Positions 48,809 through 60,482 of a stretch of 64,000 nucleotides of DNA are shown here, piece by piece. The position numbers and the translations under genes were made by a program. The notes under the pieces are model-generated. The model was given only the letters and a program-made list of their open reading frames with translations. It had not been told where the DNA came from and did not search any database. Position 1 is the stretch's first letter; the number at the start of each line of letters is the position of its first letter. Source of the DNA: Nyssa sinensis (taxonomy: Eukaryota; Streptophyta; Magnoliopsida; Cornales; Nyssaceae); NCBI GenBank assembly GCA_008638375.1, contig CM018038.1, positions 34,462,169 through 34,526,168 of the forward strand, read 5' to 3'.

Positions 48809-50688
48809 TTAGGACTATCTTGCCAGAGTCCTAGTCTAAGTAAGACTCTTCTAGATAGAGTCTTACTCCCTTTAAGACTCTCTTGTCAGAGTTCGAGTCC
48901 AAATAGGACTCTTTCTGATAGAGTCCCACTCCTGTTGGGATTCTTCTGTTAGAGTCCCAATCCAAGTAGGAATCTTCTCGATATAGTCCCATTCTTGTTC
49001 GAACTCTCTTTGAGTTCCACTCCTGTTAGGACTCTCTTGATAGAGTCCCAGTCCAAGTAGGACTCTTCCCGATAGAGTCTCACTCCCATTAGGACTCTCC
49101 TAATAGAGTCCCACTCCAAGTAGGACTCTTCTTGATAGAGTCTCAATCCCATTACGACTCTCTTGTCCTTTGGAAGGCGTTTCGATAATTTCGGCACCTT
49201 TTTGCCCACTAAGGACATTTTGGTAATTTTGGCACAATCCCACCCTTAGTAGACTTCTTAGTTACTTGAAGGGAATTTTCATAATTTTTATATCATTTTA
49301 CCCATATGGGGGTAATTTGGTAATTTTAGCCCTTTGGTAATGAATTGGGGGTAATTTGGTCTTTTCACATGTATTGTGGTAATTTAGAGATTCTCTACCG
49401 AATTGGGGGCAATTTGGTAATCTTGGGTGATAGTAGTCTATTTAGGCTTAATTAGGACTTTTCACTTTTAGAATTTCCAAAAATCTGGTTGCTTGATATT
49501 TACTTAAATGGAGATACATTGAACCTAGAAATTTTTATTTTAGAGTTTATTTTTCATTTAAATTCTATTTCTCTTTTATCTCATTAGCTCTTGCATGTAG
49601 ATACCAATTTTATTGGTTTGTGCATTGTCATAATTATTTATTAATTCATTTAGTTAGGATAATCATTCTTATTTAGTTATTTATTTATTTAATTAGATAA
49701 TTATTACTCAAGACATGATCCTAGCCCTCCATTTTAGGGTTTCATCTTAGACCCTTGGATCAAATCTTTATATTTCTCTATAAATAGAGCCCCTAGGTCA
49801 TCAGTTTGAAGGGCACAAAAATATACGAGGGGAAGACGATTTCTATAACTTTACGCTGTTAGGTTAATTCTAGGGTTCTCTTTATAAGAGCCCTCCCTCT
49901 CTCAAGGCCGAAGCTTTGCCGAAGTGACAGCCTCTCTCTTTGAAGCCAGTCAAAGTGACGCTTTCTAAACCGAAGAATAAGCTAGAGATCTGCCCGACAA
50001 TCGTGACTGAATAAGGTACGCTCTCAAACCCTTAACAGTTTATTTTTCTTTAGATCCGGTTGATCTCGCATCTTTTATCACTCTTGATAAAAGAGGGTAA
50101 ACCGGAGAATTACGTGACTCTAATTCCATTTTCTAAACGGATATGTAGGAAGTTTTCGGGCCTGAGTTAGATTTATTTCCTGTCTTTTCTGTTCAATTTT
50201 TTTACATTAGATCTTTTATTATTTTATCTTTTCCAGACTCACATATCTATTTTTTCATTTTTCTTTTGACAAAATAGCCTTGCAAGCGAATATTTGAGAC
50301 TGATCCATTCAGATCGGGCAAGGTGGGTGCCTAACACCTTCCCATTCTATACCTTAGCCTCCGGATCCATGTTTTTTTTTTTTGGTTTTTGCTTTTTATT
50401 TCAATGCTTTATTTATTTATCCTTGTCAAGGGATCTTTAGAATGTAATTAGGAGACAAGGTGATGTAAATTTTAATTATTTCATTCCTTTTCAGTTTTCT
50501 TTTAATTATTTTATGTTGTAACTAGTTTGCTTGTTTCTTGCCTAAAAATAAGTTGGCGACTCCTCAATCTCTCAATCTCCTATGAAAGACACTTCTTCCC
50601 ATCTTAAGGGTAGGAGACAGCCGATATCCCTCTAAATCCATAAAAAGGATGACATACTTTCCTTTTTTTTCTGGTGTTGGCACCCACA
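48809..50688 (+). mobile_element. 3' LTR of element J (5' edge eroded)
   Basis: It matches the 5' LTR from the hairpin minisatellite (48809-49163, about 11 copies) to the end GTTGGCACCCACA at 50688. The TATA box sequence CTATAAATAGAG recurs near 49779. The TATAGACACC start of the other LTR was not found; the tandem array runs straight into the hairpin minisatellite. Confidence 0.75.
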
Positions 50689-51211
50689 GTGGCATATAAA
50701 CTAGGCCTTTGAATTCCTTTGTCTTCTTTAGCCAAAGCAAAGCTGATGGCACTTTCTGACACAAGTAAGTACAAGAATAGTTTTTTCATTGACACTGATT
50801 TTAAAAGGAGTTCGAAGGAAGCTAAGTATTGCTTGAGTTGTTGGAAGGCCTCTTCATATTCAGAGGTCTATTCTAGGGCCTTACTCCCTCAAGGCTTTAA
50901 AGAATGAGAGGTACCGATATGTAGATTTAGAGATAACCTATTCAATACTATTATCCTTCCATTCAGCCCTTGAATATCTTTCTTAGTTTTGGATGATTCT
51001 AGTTCAATCAGAGTCATGATCTGTGAAGGATTTGCCTTAATTCCTCTTTAGGAAATTAGGAAACCCAAGAATTTTCCTTCTGGAATCCCAAAGGTACATT
51101 TTAATGGGTTAAGCTTCTTTATGTGTTTCTTTAGGACGTTGAACGTATGAATCAAGTGCTGGATGTGGTCACTCTTTCGAACACTTTTGACGTGCATATC
51201 GTCGATGTAGA
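50689..51211 (-). pseudogene. RT segment of element F, after the catalytic motif
   Basis: The minus-strand frame starts with the RT active-site motif YIDD (about 51195-51206), then reads MHVKSVRKSDHIQHL and GIPEGKFLGFLIS, and continues to the start of RNase H (VSESAISFALAKEDKG, about 50715-50760). A stop interrupts it. The right edge is the CACTA insertion, and the left edge is element J. Confidence 0.85.
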
Positions 51212-51605
51212 CACTATAAGAAAAACCACTATTAGCGATGCACGCGTGCGTCGCTAATAGTAGTATTTTGTGTCGCTAATGCTTTTTAGCGACGCACACC
51301 GTGCGTCACTAACAGCGTCGCAAATAATGGCGTCACTAATAGTGTTAGCGACGCACATCTGAGCGTTGCTTATAATTGGCCAAGAGCGTCGCAAAAACTA
51401 CACTGTGCGTCGCTGAAAATCACTATTAGCGACGCATGCTGGGTGTCGCTAAAAGTCACTATTAGCGACGCCCAAAGGGTGTGCGTCGCTAATGGTCATT
51501 TTTAGCGACGCTCAGATGGGCGTCGCTAATAGTTGTTTTCAGCGACGCACCCATTGAGCGTCGCTAATGGTGACTTTTAGCGATGCCCAATGTGCGTCGC
51601 TAATA
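51212..51605. repeat. Left subterminal repeat region of the CACTA element
   Basis: About fifteen copies of the core AGCGACGC or its complement GCGTCGCT are packed in 390 bp, in both orientations and often as inverted pairs 'TTAGCGACGC...GCGTCGCTAA'. Confidence 0.92.
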
Positions 51606-52070
51606 ATTTTTTATTTTAAAAAACCATATTTGCTTTAGTTTATTTGTTGTTTTATTCCTGTTTAAACCTGTATCAATCATCCATCCATCCTGATATACAA
51701 TAAAATCCAAGCATTCTGAAATGAATATATTAAAAAAGAAAAATACATTCATATATATATATATTAAACTAATTATGTACATTTGTAAAAGTACAATTTA
51801 ATAATAAATAGAAAAATTAAAAATTGTCTCCAAAAATGTAAATACAGATGTCCATGAAAAGAAAAAAAAACAAATAAAAATAACAAGTTTCGATGCAAAA
51901 GATAAAGGCGGCGCGTGCCAATAATCCCGATCAATCTGAAATAAAGATCAAATGATAAATATTAGAATAATTATTAAATATATATGAACATAGAATGTGA
52001 GAAGTTTTTTTTTTTGCATGCATAAATAGTAAGAACGGCACAAAGTAGAATAAGTTATTTTATAATTTGT

Positions 52071-53818
52071 GAGGTGTGTGATGGGGTTTCGGTGTAGTTA
52101 GGCCGATATCGGGCATTTTGGTCTGTCAAAACCCCAAAATGGGTCTTTTTGGAGCTGAAACTTGCATAAGTTTCAAAACGGGTATCCGAACTGAGTGCCA
52201 TAAGTTCGTAAACGTTTATTTTATCATTCGTGAGGTGTGTGATGGGGTTTTGGTGTAGTTAGGCTGATATCCGGGGTTTTGGTATGTCAAAATCCCAAAA
52301 TGGGCCTTTTTGGAGCTGAAACTTGCATAAGTTTCAAACCGGGCATCCGAACTGAGTGCCATAAGTTTGTGCAAGTTTATTTTATCATTTTTGAGGTGTG
52401 TGATGGGGTTTAGGTGTAGTTAGGCCGATATCCGGGGTTTTGGTCTGTCAAAACTCCAAAATGGGCCTTTTTGGAGTTGAAACTTGCATAAGTTTCAAAC
52501 CGGGCATCCAAACCGAGTGCCGTAAGTTCGTACAAGTTTATTTTATCATTTTTGAGGTGTTTGATGGGGTTTCGGTGTAGTTAGGCTGATATCTGGGGTT
52601 TTGGTCTGTCAAAACCCCAAAATGGGCCTTTTTGCAGTTGAAACTTGCATAAGTTTCAAACTGGGCATCCGAACCGAGTGCCATAAGTTCGTGTAAGTTT
52701 ATTTTATCATTTGTGAGGTGTGTGATGGGGTTTTGGTATAGTTAGGCTGATATCCGAGGTTTTGGTCTGTCAAAACCCCAAAAAAGGCTTTTTAGAGCGA
52801 AAGTTATATAAGTTTGAAACCAGTGTCCGAACTGAGTGCCGTAAGTTTGTGCAAGTCTATTTTATCATTTTTGAGGTGTGTGATGGGGTTTTGGGATATT
52901 TAGGCTGATATTCGGTGTTTTGGTCCGTCAAAATCCTAAAAAGAGACTTTTTGGAGCTGAAACTTGCAAATGTTTCAAACCGGTGATCCGAACCGAGTGA
53001 AGTAAGTTTGTGCAAGTATATTTTATCATTTATGAGGTGTGTGATAGGGTTTTGGGATAGTTAGGCCGATATACCGTGTTTTGGTCCGTCAAAACCCCAA
53101 TAAGATACTTTTTAGAGCAAAAATTTACATAAGTTTGAAACCAGTGATTCGAACCGAGTGCTGTAAGTTTGTGTAAGTCTAATTTATCATTCTTGGGGTG
53201 TGTGATGGGGTTTCAGGGTATTTAGGCCGATATCCGGTGTTTTGGTCCGTCAAAACCCCAAAAAAAGGCTTTTTGGAGTTGAAACTTGCAAAAGTGTCAA
53301 ACCAGTGATCCGAACTGAGTGCCATAAGTTTGGGAAAATCTATTTTATCATTTGTGAGGTGGATGATTGGGTTTTAGGGTCGGTAGGCCAATATCCACCA
53401 TGTTGGTCGATCAAAACCCCAAAATGAGCCTTTTTGGAGCTGAAACTTGCATAAGTTTCAAACCGGGTATCCGAACAGAGTGCCGTAAATTCGTGCAAGT
53501 TTATTTTATCATTTTTGAGGTGCGTGATGGGGTTTTGGTGTAGTTAGGCTGATATCCGGGGTTTTGGTCTGCCAAACCCCAAAATGGGCCTTTTTAGAGT
53601 TGAAACTTGCATAAGTTTCAAACCGGGCATCCAAACCGAGTGCCGTAAGTTCGTGCAAGTTTATTTTATTATTTTTGAGGTGTGTGATGGGGTTTGGGTG
53701 TATTTAGGCCAATATTCGAGGTTTTGGTCTGTCAAAACCCCAAAATGGGCCTTTTTGGAGCTGAAACTTGCATAAGTTTCAAACCCGGCATCCGAACCGA
53801 GTGCCGTAAGTTCGTATG
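52071..53818. repeat. 161-bp satellite-like array, 11 copies, inside the CACTA element
   Basis: Units begin GAGGTGTGTGATGGGGTTT and contain 'ggtctgtcaaaaccccaaaatggg' and 'gaaacttgcataagtttcaaa' blocks. Starts are at 52071, 52232, 52393, 52554, 52714, 52873, 53034, 53195, 53356, 53517 and 53677, so the period is 159-161 throughout. The last unit ends in a (TG)n run. Confidence 0.96.
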
Positions 53819-53878
53819 TGTGTGTGTGTGTAAAATATGGTGCAACATATAATATTTATATAAAAGAGGAATATAATG

Positions 53879-54359
53879 GTATCCGGTGTTGCATGTGGAA
53901 TACCTTTTGTTCTAGAAGTTGAAGCTTCCATGATCTCATTAGGGTCAAGGGGTTCCCTTTTTATCTCACGATCTGACTCCAGTGGAAACTCTTTCTCACA
54001 AGCACTTGAATCAAACACACACACATTAAAATGCATGTCTCCTATATGCTCAAATACTGCAAAAATCTTCGAGACAGAGGGCATGGTGTTGCGCAAAATG
54101 ATCCCAACCTTCTCGGAAGTAAATAAATCCTTCGGCACATTTACCAATTTTAACATGCCATGTCCCTTGAAAACTTGTTAGAATTGCTTCTTCTGATTTT
54201 ACTTCACCTAGTTTTCTACAAAAAGCCGATGGAATGAGCTGTGCAAATTTGAAATTCAGAAAACTATATTACAGTGTGTGAGTCACTATGAAATGTTGCT
54301 ACATTAAGAAGAGAAAAGACACTTGGACTGACCACACACACACACACACAAACACAGAT

Positions 54360-54416
<57 letters not shown>

Positions 54417-54518
54417 AAGAAAGAGAGAACATACAAGTTCTGTAAGGAAACCAGGTATCATGACCTTGAAGAAATGCCTAGAAATAGGAAGCTCCCTTTC
54501 CATTAGAGAAGAAGACAT
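53879..54518 (-). pseudogene. Captured B3-domain gene fragment inside the CACTA element
   Basis: Exon 1 (54518-54435) starts with ATG and encodes the start of a B3 DNA-binding domain (RHFFKVMIPGFLTEL). A 196-bp intron with GT-AG ends contains (TG)n, (TA)n and (GA)n runs. Exon 2 (54238 downward) continues LIPSAFCRKLG, then WHVKIGKCAEGFIYFREGW and FEHIGDMHFNVCVFD, which cover the rest of the B3 fold as in VRN1/REM-type plant transcription factors. One extra base in an A5 run (54061-54065 on +) shifts the frame in the middle of exon 2. After EKEFP and a charged tail the similarity stops near 53880, close to the satellite array. The presence of an intron points to DNA-level capture, not a retrocopy. 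Confidence 0.78.
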
Positions 54519-56078
54519 ATTTTCACCTAGTTGGCAAGTATGACAGTAAAAAAAAATTCAAATGCACACTACAACAAAAGGCTAAAGACAAAATATGTGT
54601 TAAAAGTTATTATTTTTATAATAGAAGTAGGGTTTTCATGTTAGAAAATTGAAATATTTTATTATTACATAAAACAATTGTCTTAAGGTAAGAATATAAT
54701 AAAAGAAAAAAAAACAAATACAATTTTTTATTTATTTATAGATTTTCTATTTAATTTTAAGAATTTTTAGCTTTGTTAATTAGCAATGTTACAATGAATT
54801 TGATTTCCTATTTAATTTCATGCATCTTGTGTGTACAAGAGAGGGTGCTCTTTAAATCAAACAGATATGCTATTGTTTCTTGTAGAGAGAGGAATTTAGT
54901 TTAATATGTATAAGCTGTTCCAGAATATCCTTTAACCGATGCATTAAAAAAAAGCATTACTCTATAGCTATAGAAGAAGAGAAGTTCTTCTTTGATCCAG
55001 TAATCTCTTTGATTTTAGTAATATAGTCAAACTCATATATACATCACAAAATATTAAAATAAAAAAATTCGTCATATTATGTAACAAAACTCATGAAATA
55101 CTCTCTAAAAGCAGAAATATTGAATCGTTTCTTATTCTCTACATTTTAGTTCTTATTTATTGTAAGTACTTTTCTATTCGGTATACGTACTGTGATGGAT
55201 TCAAGGGCAGACAAGTGAGGTCATTGTCTCTTCAAAAATTTTAATATTATATTTTTTATTGTTAGTTTCATTAAATTTTTTTAATAAAATAGGATTTGGT
55301 CCTTCTTAATTTTTTTTTAATATATTCATATGAATGTTTTTGAATTTTAATACTTTTAACTTGGCCTCCCCTAATTAAATTTTTCGGATTAATTACTATA
55401 CATATATATATACACACACAAACGCACATATGAATACATACACATGCATATATAACTATAGAATGATCTATTGTATAATTTCTTATTCACTACTTTTTTA
55501 ATTATTGTTCGAAAAAAAATTCTGTGCTCCTTTTGTTTGGACAACATTTTTATGGTGAAGATTAAGATTGTATATAATAAAATTATATAAATTTAATTTT
55601 GATTAATAATATTTTTTTTTTTACAAAAAACTAAATTTATTGATATAAACAAATTTATAAATTAGACATGAAGTTCGATCAAAGAAAAAGACTCTTAAAA
55701 AACTTAAAATTATACAAAAATAGTAAAAAAATATATATAAAAATTTCATTGAGGGATCAAATTAAAATTAAATTAAACGTAAAGTGTTAACTTTTAGACG
55801 TACAATGGGTAAATATATAAATTAAAAAGTTATATAAATCAAGGTTTTGTATTTTATATATATATATTGAGAAAAAAATCAGGTCAATCTTTTGAACTTT
55901 TTTTTTTTTAATTTTTAAAATTGAGAGAATTTTGGTTATTAAATAAAATACTTGAATCATCCTTTGACTATTCAAAACATCAGAAAGAGTAATTTTTAAC
56001 ATTCAGGAAATCAATTGATAGCATCACAAAACATTGAATTTGTTAGGACTGTGATCAATAACAATCAAACTGGGGCAC

Positions 56079-56118
<40 letters not shown>

Positions 56119-56529
56119 ATGGATATATAGTGGATCTAGTGTTTGATCAGAAAGCAAAAGAGCCATTTAGCAGTGACCATCTACCCAAAATTATTTTAAT
56201 ATTATTAGGTTTGCATTTTTTTCTAATGGAAATGAAATATGTGATTCAAACAAAAGCATCCTAGTTAGACTGGAGCAGAATCCAAGCCCGCCAGAGCAGC
56301 GATCGAAGCACAATGAAATTGATCTGAGTTTGAGAGAGAGAGAAGAGAAAGGACAGTGGCCTACCTGGGCGTCGTATGCCTCCCCGATGTGCTCCCCCCT
56401 TCCCTTTTTAGTTTTTAATCCTACAGAGCGATGGAAATAACGCCTGAGAGAGAGAGAGAGAGAGAGAGTGTGTGAGAGAAAGACCGTTTGAGAGAGAGAC
56501 AAAGCGCTCAAATGGATGTAAATATAAGG
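54519..56529. other. AT-rich interior of the CACTA element
   Basis: Mostly AT-rich, with microsatellites at 56078-56120 ((AT)n then (TG)n) and 56447-56468 ((GA)n). A GC-richer patch at 56280-56420 reads on the minus strand to a donor-like CCCAG|GTAGGC and could be the first exon or UTR of the captured B3 gene. The 128-residue ORF here is otherwise low-complexity. Confidence 0.4.
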
Positions 56530-56823
56530 AGTTATTAGCGACGCACACTGCGCGTTGTTAATAACCCAATTGAGCATCGCTAATTGTCAAACCCAACTAT
56601 TTGCGACGCTCCAACGTGCGTCGCTAATAGAACCAACTACACGTGCGTCGCTAATGCCCACATGTGCGTCGCTAATAGTTTCGCCCTTTTTTTTTTCAGG
56701 CAGGAAGCTAATTTTTTAATACTTTTTTTCCTTATTATTAGCGGCGCCTATTTGTGCATCACTAAAAGGCATTTGTGCGTCGCTAATAATGTACGTCACG
56801 AAAAGTAGGTTTTTTTTGTAGTG
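56530..56823. repeat. Right subterminal repeat region of the CACTA element
   Basis: About ten copies of the AGCGACGC/GCGTCGCT core in both orientations, ending in the terminal repeat TTTTTTTTGTAGTG. Confidence 0.9.
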
Positions 56824-56826
56824 AGA

Positions 56827-58237
56827 CTTCCATTGTATCCCTAATTTAGAGGCCAAACATTCTATTTACAAGCCTTTGGTACGTAGCTCCAGCATTCTTC
56901 AAACCGAATGGCATCACTTATAACAATAGAGACCTCATTCTGATATGAAAGTTATTTTCTCCTGGTCTGAAGGGTACATTTTAATTTGATTGTACCTAGA
57001 GTAATCATCCATGAAACTCATAAGCTCGTGACTTGCCGTGGCATCAACAAGTTTATCAATTCTGGGAAGAGGAAAGCTATCTTTAAAACAAACTTTGTTA
57101 AGGTCAGTTTAATTAACGCAAACCCTTCATTTTTCGTTTTTCTTTTTTACAAGAACTGTATTGGCAAGCCACTCTGGGTAGAACACTTCTCTTATCATTC
57201 CAGCATTAAGTAACCTCTGGGCTTCTTCATTGATGATTTTGGGATGTTCTGGGGCAAATGTCCTCCTTTTTTTGCCTTACTAGGGGATGGTTTGGATCTG
57301 TCATCAGATTGTGAAAGATGAAATCAGAATCTATTCCCTCTATATCTCTAGTTTCCCAAGCAAATACCGAAAGGTTAGCCTTTAGGAATTTAATGATATC
57401 CTCTTGTTCAGAAGGAGATAGGGTTGAGCCAATGTGTAAGTACTTTTCCCATTTTTCAGTGTTGATAAGTACTTTGATAGGCTCTTCCACTGGTTTGGCC
57501 ATGCTGTCCCTTCCTCTGGGACTTAGTGGCTCGTCAATCTCGAAAGGATAACCTTCTGCCTCATGAAGATTGGAAGATGAGGAACTTCCTTTTCTATGAG
57601 GGTACTATAATTATTATTTGGGAGGCTTTTCTTTTAGTGCAAGGGCATGACATTCCCGACCAGTGGGTTGACAGCCCTTGATGGTAAGAATTTTGTTGTT
57701 GTGGACATATTTTAAGCATTAATGGAGGGTTAAATTAACTGCTCCTATCTGGTGGATACAGGGCCTCCCAATAATGACATTATAGGAAGATTTAGCATCT
57801 AGGATCATGTATTCCGAGATCAATGTCTTCTAGCTGTCCCCCTCTCTTATCGTGGTTGTTAGGTGAATTTTGCCTATTGGGATGCTGAGATTCTCGTCGA
57901 ATCCTACCATGACAGCAATGGTAGCTCTGATGTCATTAGAGTTGAGTTTCATGTGTTTGAAGGATTCGTAGAATAATACATTGGTAGAACTTCCAGTATC
58001 TACGAAAACCCTTTTGATATCAAAATTAGCAATGTTGAGTGAGATGACAAGAGCATCGTTGTGGGGATAATGTATCCCAATAAGGTCCAATTTAAAGAAC
58101 TGGATTTGAGGTTCTGACTTCACCTTTTTCACAATGGTCGAGATTTGGATGACATGGGGTTCTGCTTTTGCCTCCCAAGCATATCTTTTTCTAGCTCGGT
58201 TAGACGTCCCTGTCATCTTATTGTTAGCATAAAGCAT
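56827..58237 (-). pseudogene. Protease and N-terminal RT region of element F
   Basis: Minus strand. The protease active site VFVDTGSSTNVLF lies near 57965-58005 within an open stretch (58237-57830). The RT lead-in (57502-57227) reads IKFLKANLSVFAWE and VRQKKEDICPRTSQNHQ. It is followed by blocks such as EVFYPEWLANTVLVKKK and SFPLPRIDKLVDATA, with several stops and shifts to the CACTA insertion at 56827. The catalytic YIDD lies just beyond the insertion. Confidence 0.85.
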
Positions 58238-59922
58238 AAATATGGCTTGATTATTTTGCCGTTGCTTATCATTCTGAATTTTCTTCTGTTCAGGCCTTTG
58301 CTCTTGCCTCCTTTGAGGTGGTATTTTGTCACGGGGGTTTTACCTCCCGTCTTGGCAGACAAACTCTCTTAGTCATCTTTTCTTGATGAAATGCTCTATT
58401 TAATCCTTCAGAGCCCTGCATTCCTCAGTCGTGTGCCCCTGCTCCTTATGGAAATCACAATACTTGTTTTGATTCCTTGAGTCGGGGTGGCTCTTTAGTG
58501 GCTCCGGCTATGTCAGGTTTTCATGAGCCTGGATCTATTAGAGTATATGGGTAAGAGAAGCATTCAGAGAGGTGTAAGTCCCATACCTCCGAGAGTTAGA
58601 GTTGTTCTGGGTTATGAGTGTTTTTCTCTTGTCGAGACTCCGAATCTTCTTCTTCTTAGTGTTGTTATCTCTCTTCTAAACTTGCTTATCCTTCTAAGCT
58701 TGTTCTTTAGATTTTTGGAAGGAGGTTTTTGTATCTTTAAGATTAATATACTTCTGCACTCTATCCATGAATGATGTCATATCGATAGGAGGACTCTTGG
58801 TCAAGGAATCCTGGAAGCGTCTAGGCCCAAGGCTTGAAGTGAGGGCAGCCACAAGTAAACTTGAACTATAATCGGTTATCTCTGTGAGCTCGGTATTAAA
58901 ACAAACTATATACTCTCGAAGTGATTCTCCCTTTGCTTGTTTCACAATTAGCAAGAATTCAGGTCATTTTCTCAACTTTTGCTTGTTAAGAATCGGTCAA
59001 GAAATAGCCTACTAAGTTCATAAAAATTGTTAATCAATTTTTAGGGGAGGTTGTGGAACCACTTAAGGGCGGTACCCTTGAGGCTTGTCATGAAAGTTCG
59101 ACATGTGAATGCATCAGTAGCTCCATGCAGATCCATTGTGTGTTGCTAATGATATAGGTGGTCCCTAGGGTCCTCAGACCCATTATAGAGGGTTAATTTT
59201 GGGACAACAAACTTCTTGGGTCGCTCCTCTGTTATTATGACAGAAGTGAATGGCGTGGAAAACCTATCAAGAAATTTACTTAGGGCGTCTTGCTCTTGAG
59301 GGACGTGGAATCCCTTGGTTGAGATTGTTACGTGATTTGTACTCGTCGTTGGTCTTGTCCCGCACTTCTAGGTCCTAGATTTGAGGGAGGAATTTTTTCG
59401 GTGTTAGCAGGAGAATGCTGCTCTCCCAAGACTGTGGAGACTGAAGTCTTAGGAGGTTGGAATTTCTGTGGGGTTGGATTGGCTCCAAAGGCTGTTGGAA
59501 TTGGTATCCTCGTTCTGTTTTGATAGTGGACAACAAGATGAAATGTGGGCATTCCTCTCCCCACAGCTGTTGACGATTGGGGATTAGTCCCCATATGAAC
59601 GGTACCATGGGGGTATACTGGTTGCATGTTAGGAAACTCCTTGTTGAGGGATCCTCTGCCCGTGGCAGTGGTAGGAGGCTGAGGTCCTCCATGAACAACT
59701 TTAATTAGTAGGAAGAGGAGAAATATTACTCAGTTGGTTCTGGGCCAATGAAGCTAGAGCTTGTGACATGGCAGTAAGTTGTTCCTACATCTAATTAGAT
59801 TGCCGTTGAGTCTGATCAAGCTACTGTTGTAAACGAATGGGTGTTTATCCCCTTTCTCTTCTAGTAGGAGGCTGATTCTGAGGGCTTTGCAACTTCTTTC
59901 TGGGACGAAGGTTGGGAGCCAT
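58238..59922 (-). pseudogene. Decayed gag of element F
   Basis: An ATG (59922) starts MAPN, as in the gag of element G at 11150. A gag core lies near 59060-59250 (TLKG and LKWFHNLP-type blocks), and 58954-58694 is open (GESLREYIVCFNTELTEI...). A CCHC-type knuckle NKYCDFHKEQGHTTEECRALK lies near 58400-58470. Stops and frameshifts are scattered, so no full product is expected. Confidence 0.85.
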
Positions 59923-59985
59923 TGACTTTTGAAAAAAAAGATAATAGATTTGTTATTTGAAGAAAAATAGTAAGAACGATTGTCG

Positions 59986-60004
59986 TTCTCACAGATGGCG
60001 CCAA
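59986..60004 (-). promoter_or_regulatory. Primer binding site of element F
   Basis: On the minus strand this reads TTGGCGCCATCTGTGAGAA, beginning two bases after the LTR end. It is one of the standard PBS types in plant gypsy elements and parallels TTTGGTGCTGTTTGTGGGAA in element G. Confidence 0.8.
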
Positions 60005-60006
60005 GT

Positions 60007-60477
60007 TGATGTTGCTCTTTTATGGTCGGAGGGCCTCTCGTCCGTCGCTACCTATCAAGAACTTGAGGTTAGAGGGTCATCGAAAAGGCTTCAGTGGTAG
60101 TCGCTATGATGATAAAGTCAGTAAAGAAATAAAGGTCGTAATTTAAAAGAAGAATTGAACATAAATTGAGAGCATACCTGATGCGCTTATTTATATGCTG
60201 TAAATCTCCTAAGTTAAGTAAGATTAGGAATTGTGAAAACAAGGATTTGAAGATATCCTGAAGATAGTAATTTTCATATTGAACTTTGTTTCCTTATATT
60301 AAGGTCGGTAGCCTATGGAAGGCGGTGACCAGTTTGAAAATTCTTACATCTGAAATATCGATTTCTGTTCGGTCGAATGAACCAATTACCCTAAGATCAG
60401 TATGGCAAAGAATTCTTGGGAGCCACATGTCAAGCCCTGATAACTCCGAATTATTGCAGTCAAATTATGGTATATCA
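60007..60477 (-). mobile_element. 5' LTR of element F
   Basis: A 471-bp LTR, TGATG...TATCA on +, closely similar to 31007-31472. AGCAT follows as the target duplication. Confidence 0.9.
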
Positions 60478-60482
60478 AGCAT

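Larger units (their letters stand above)
36227..50688 (+). mobile_element. Gag-only Ogre/Tat-like LTR element J inserted in element F
   Basis: An element of 14.5 kb with two related LTRs (36227-38352 and about 48809-50688) in the same direction. A PBS-like TGGCGACTTTGCTC follows the left LTR, a decayed gag lies at 43639-45007, and tandem repeats precede the right LTR. No protease, RT, RNase H or integrase was found between 45008 and 47560, so it would depend on a partner element. It sits inside the RNase H coding region of F; the flanking F reading frame resumes on the other side. The five bases at each edge (CTAAC and GTGGC) match poorly, so the target duplication is degraded or the edges have shifted. 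A solo LTR (E) is inserted at 39925. Confidence 0.75.
51212..56823. mobile_element. CACTA (En/Spm-type) DNA transposon, non-autonomous, 5.6 kb
   Basis: It begins CACTATAAGAAAAACC and ends GGTTTTTTTTGTAGTG, the CACTA terminal inverted repeat. The 3-bp target duplication AGA is perfect (51209-51211 and 56824-56826). Both ends carry subterminal copies of TTAGCGACGC in both orientations, the expected binding sites for a TNP-type transposase. No transposase gene was recognised inside; instead it holds an 11-copy 161-bp array and a B3-domain gene fragment. It therefore needs a transposase supplied by another copy. Confidence 0.93.
31007..60477 (-). mobile_element. Nested Ty3/gypsy Tat-like retrotransposon F, full span
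   Basis: A minus-strand LTR element whose 5' LTR is on the right (60007-60477) and 3' LTR on the left (31007-31472). It is flanked by AGCAC (31002-31006) and AGCAT (60478-60482), a 4-of-5 target duplication. Its own sequence is interrupted by element J (36227-50688) and by a CACTA transposon (51212-56823). Reading from the 5' LTR: PBS, gag, protease, RT, RNase H, a fragment at the start of integrase, a tandem array, an antisense extra ORF, PPT and 3' LTR. The antisense extra ORF is a known trait of the Tat lineage. Many stops and the missing integrase core make it non-functional. Confidence 0.88.

Noticed and set aside
52071..53818. CRISPR-like array
   Set aside because: Units are contiguous 161-bp tandem repeats without unique spacers, in a plant genome.
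56191..56577. 128-residue minus-strand ORF in the CACTA element
   Set aside because: Much of it is translation of (GA)n and subterminal repeats; at most a short part may be a UTR or first exon of the captured B3 gene.
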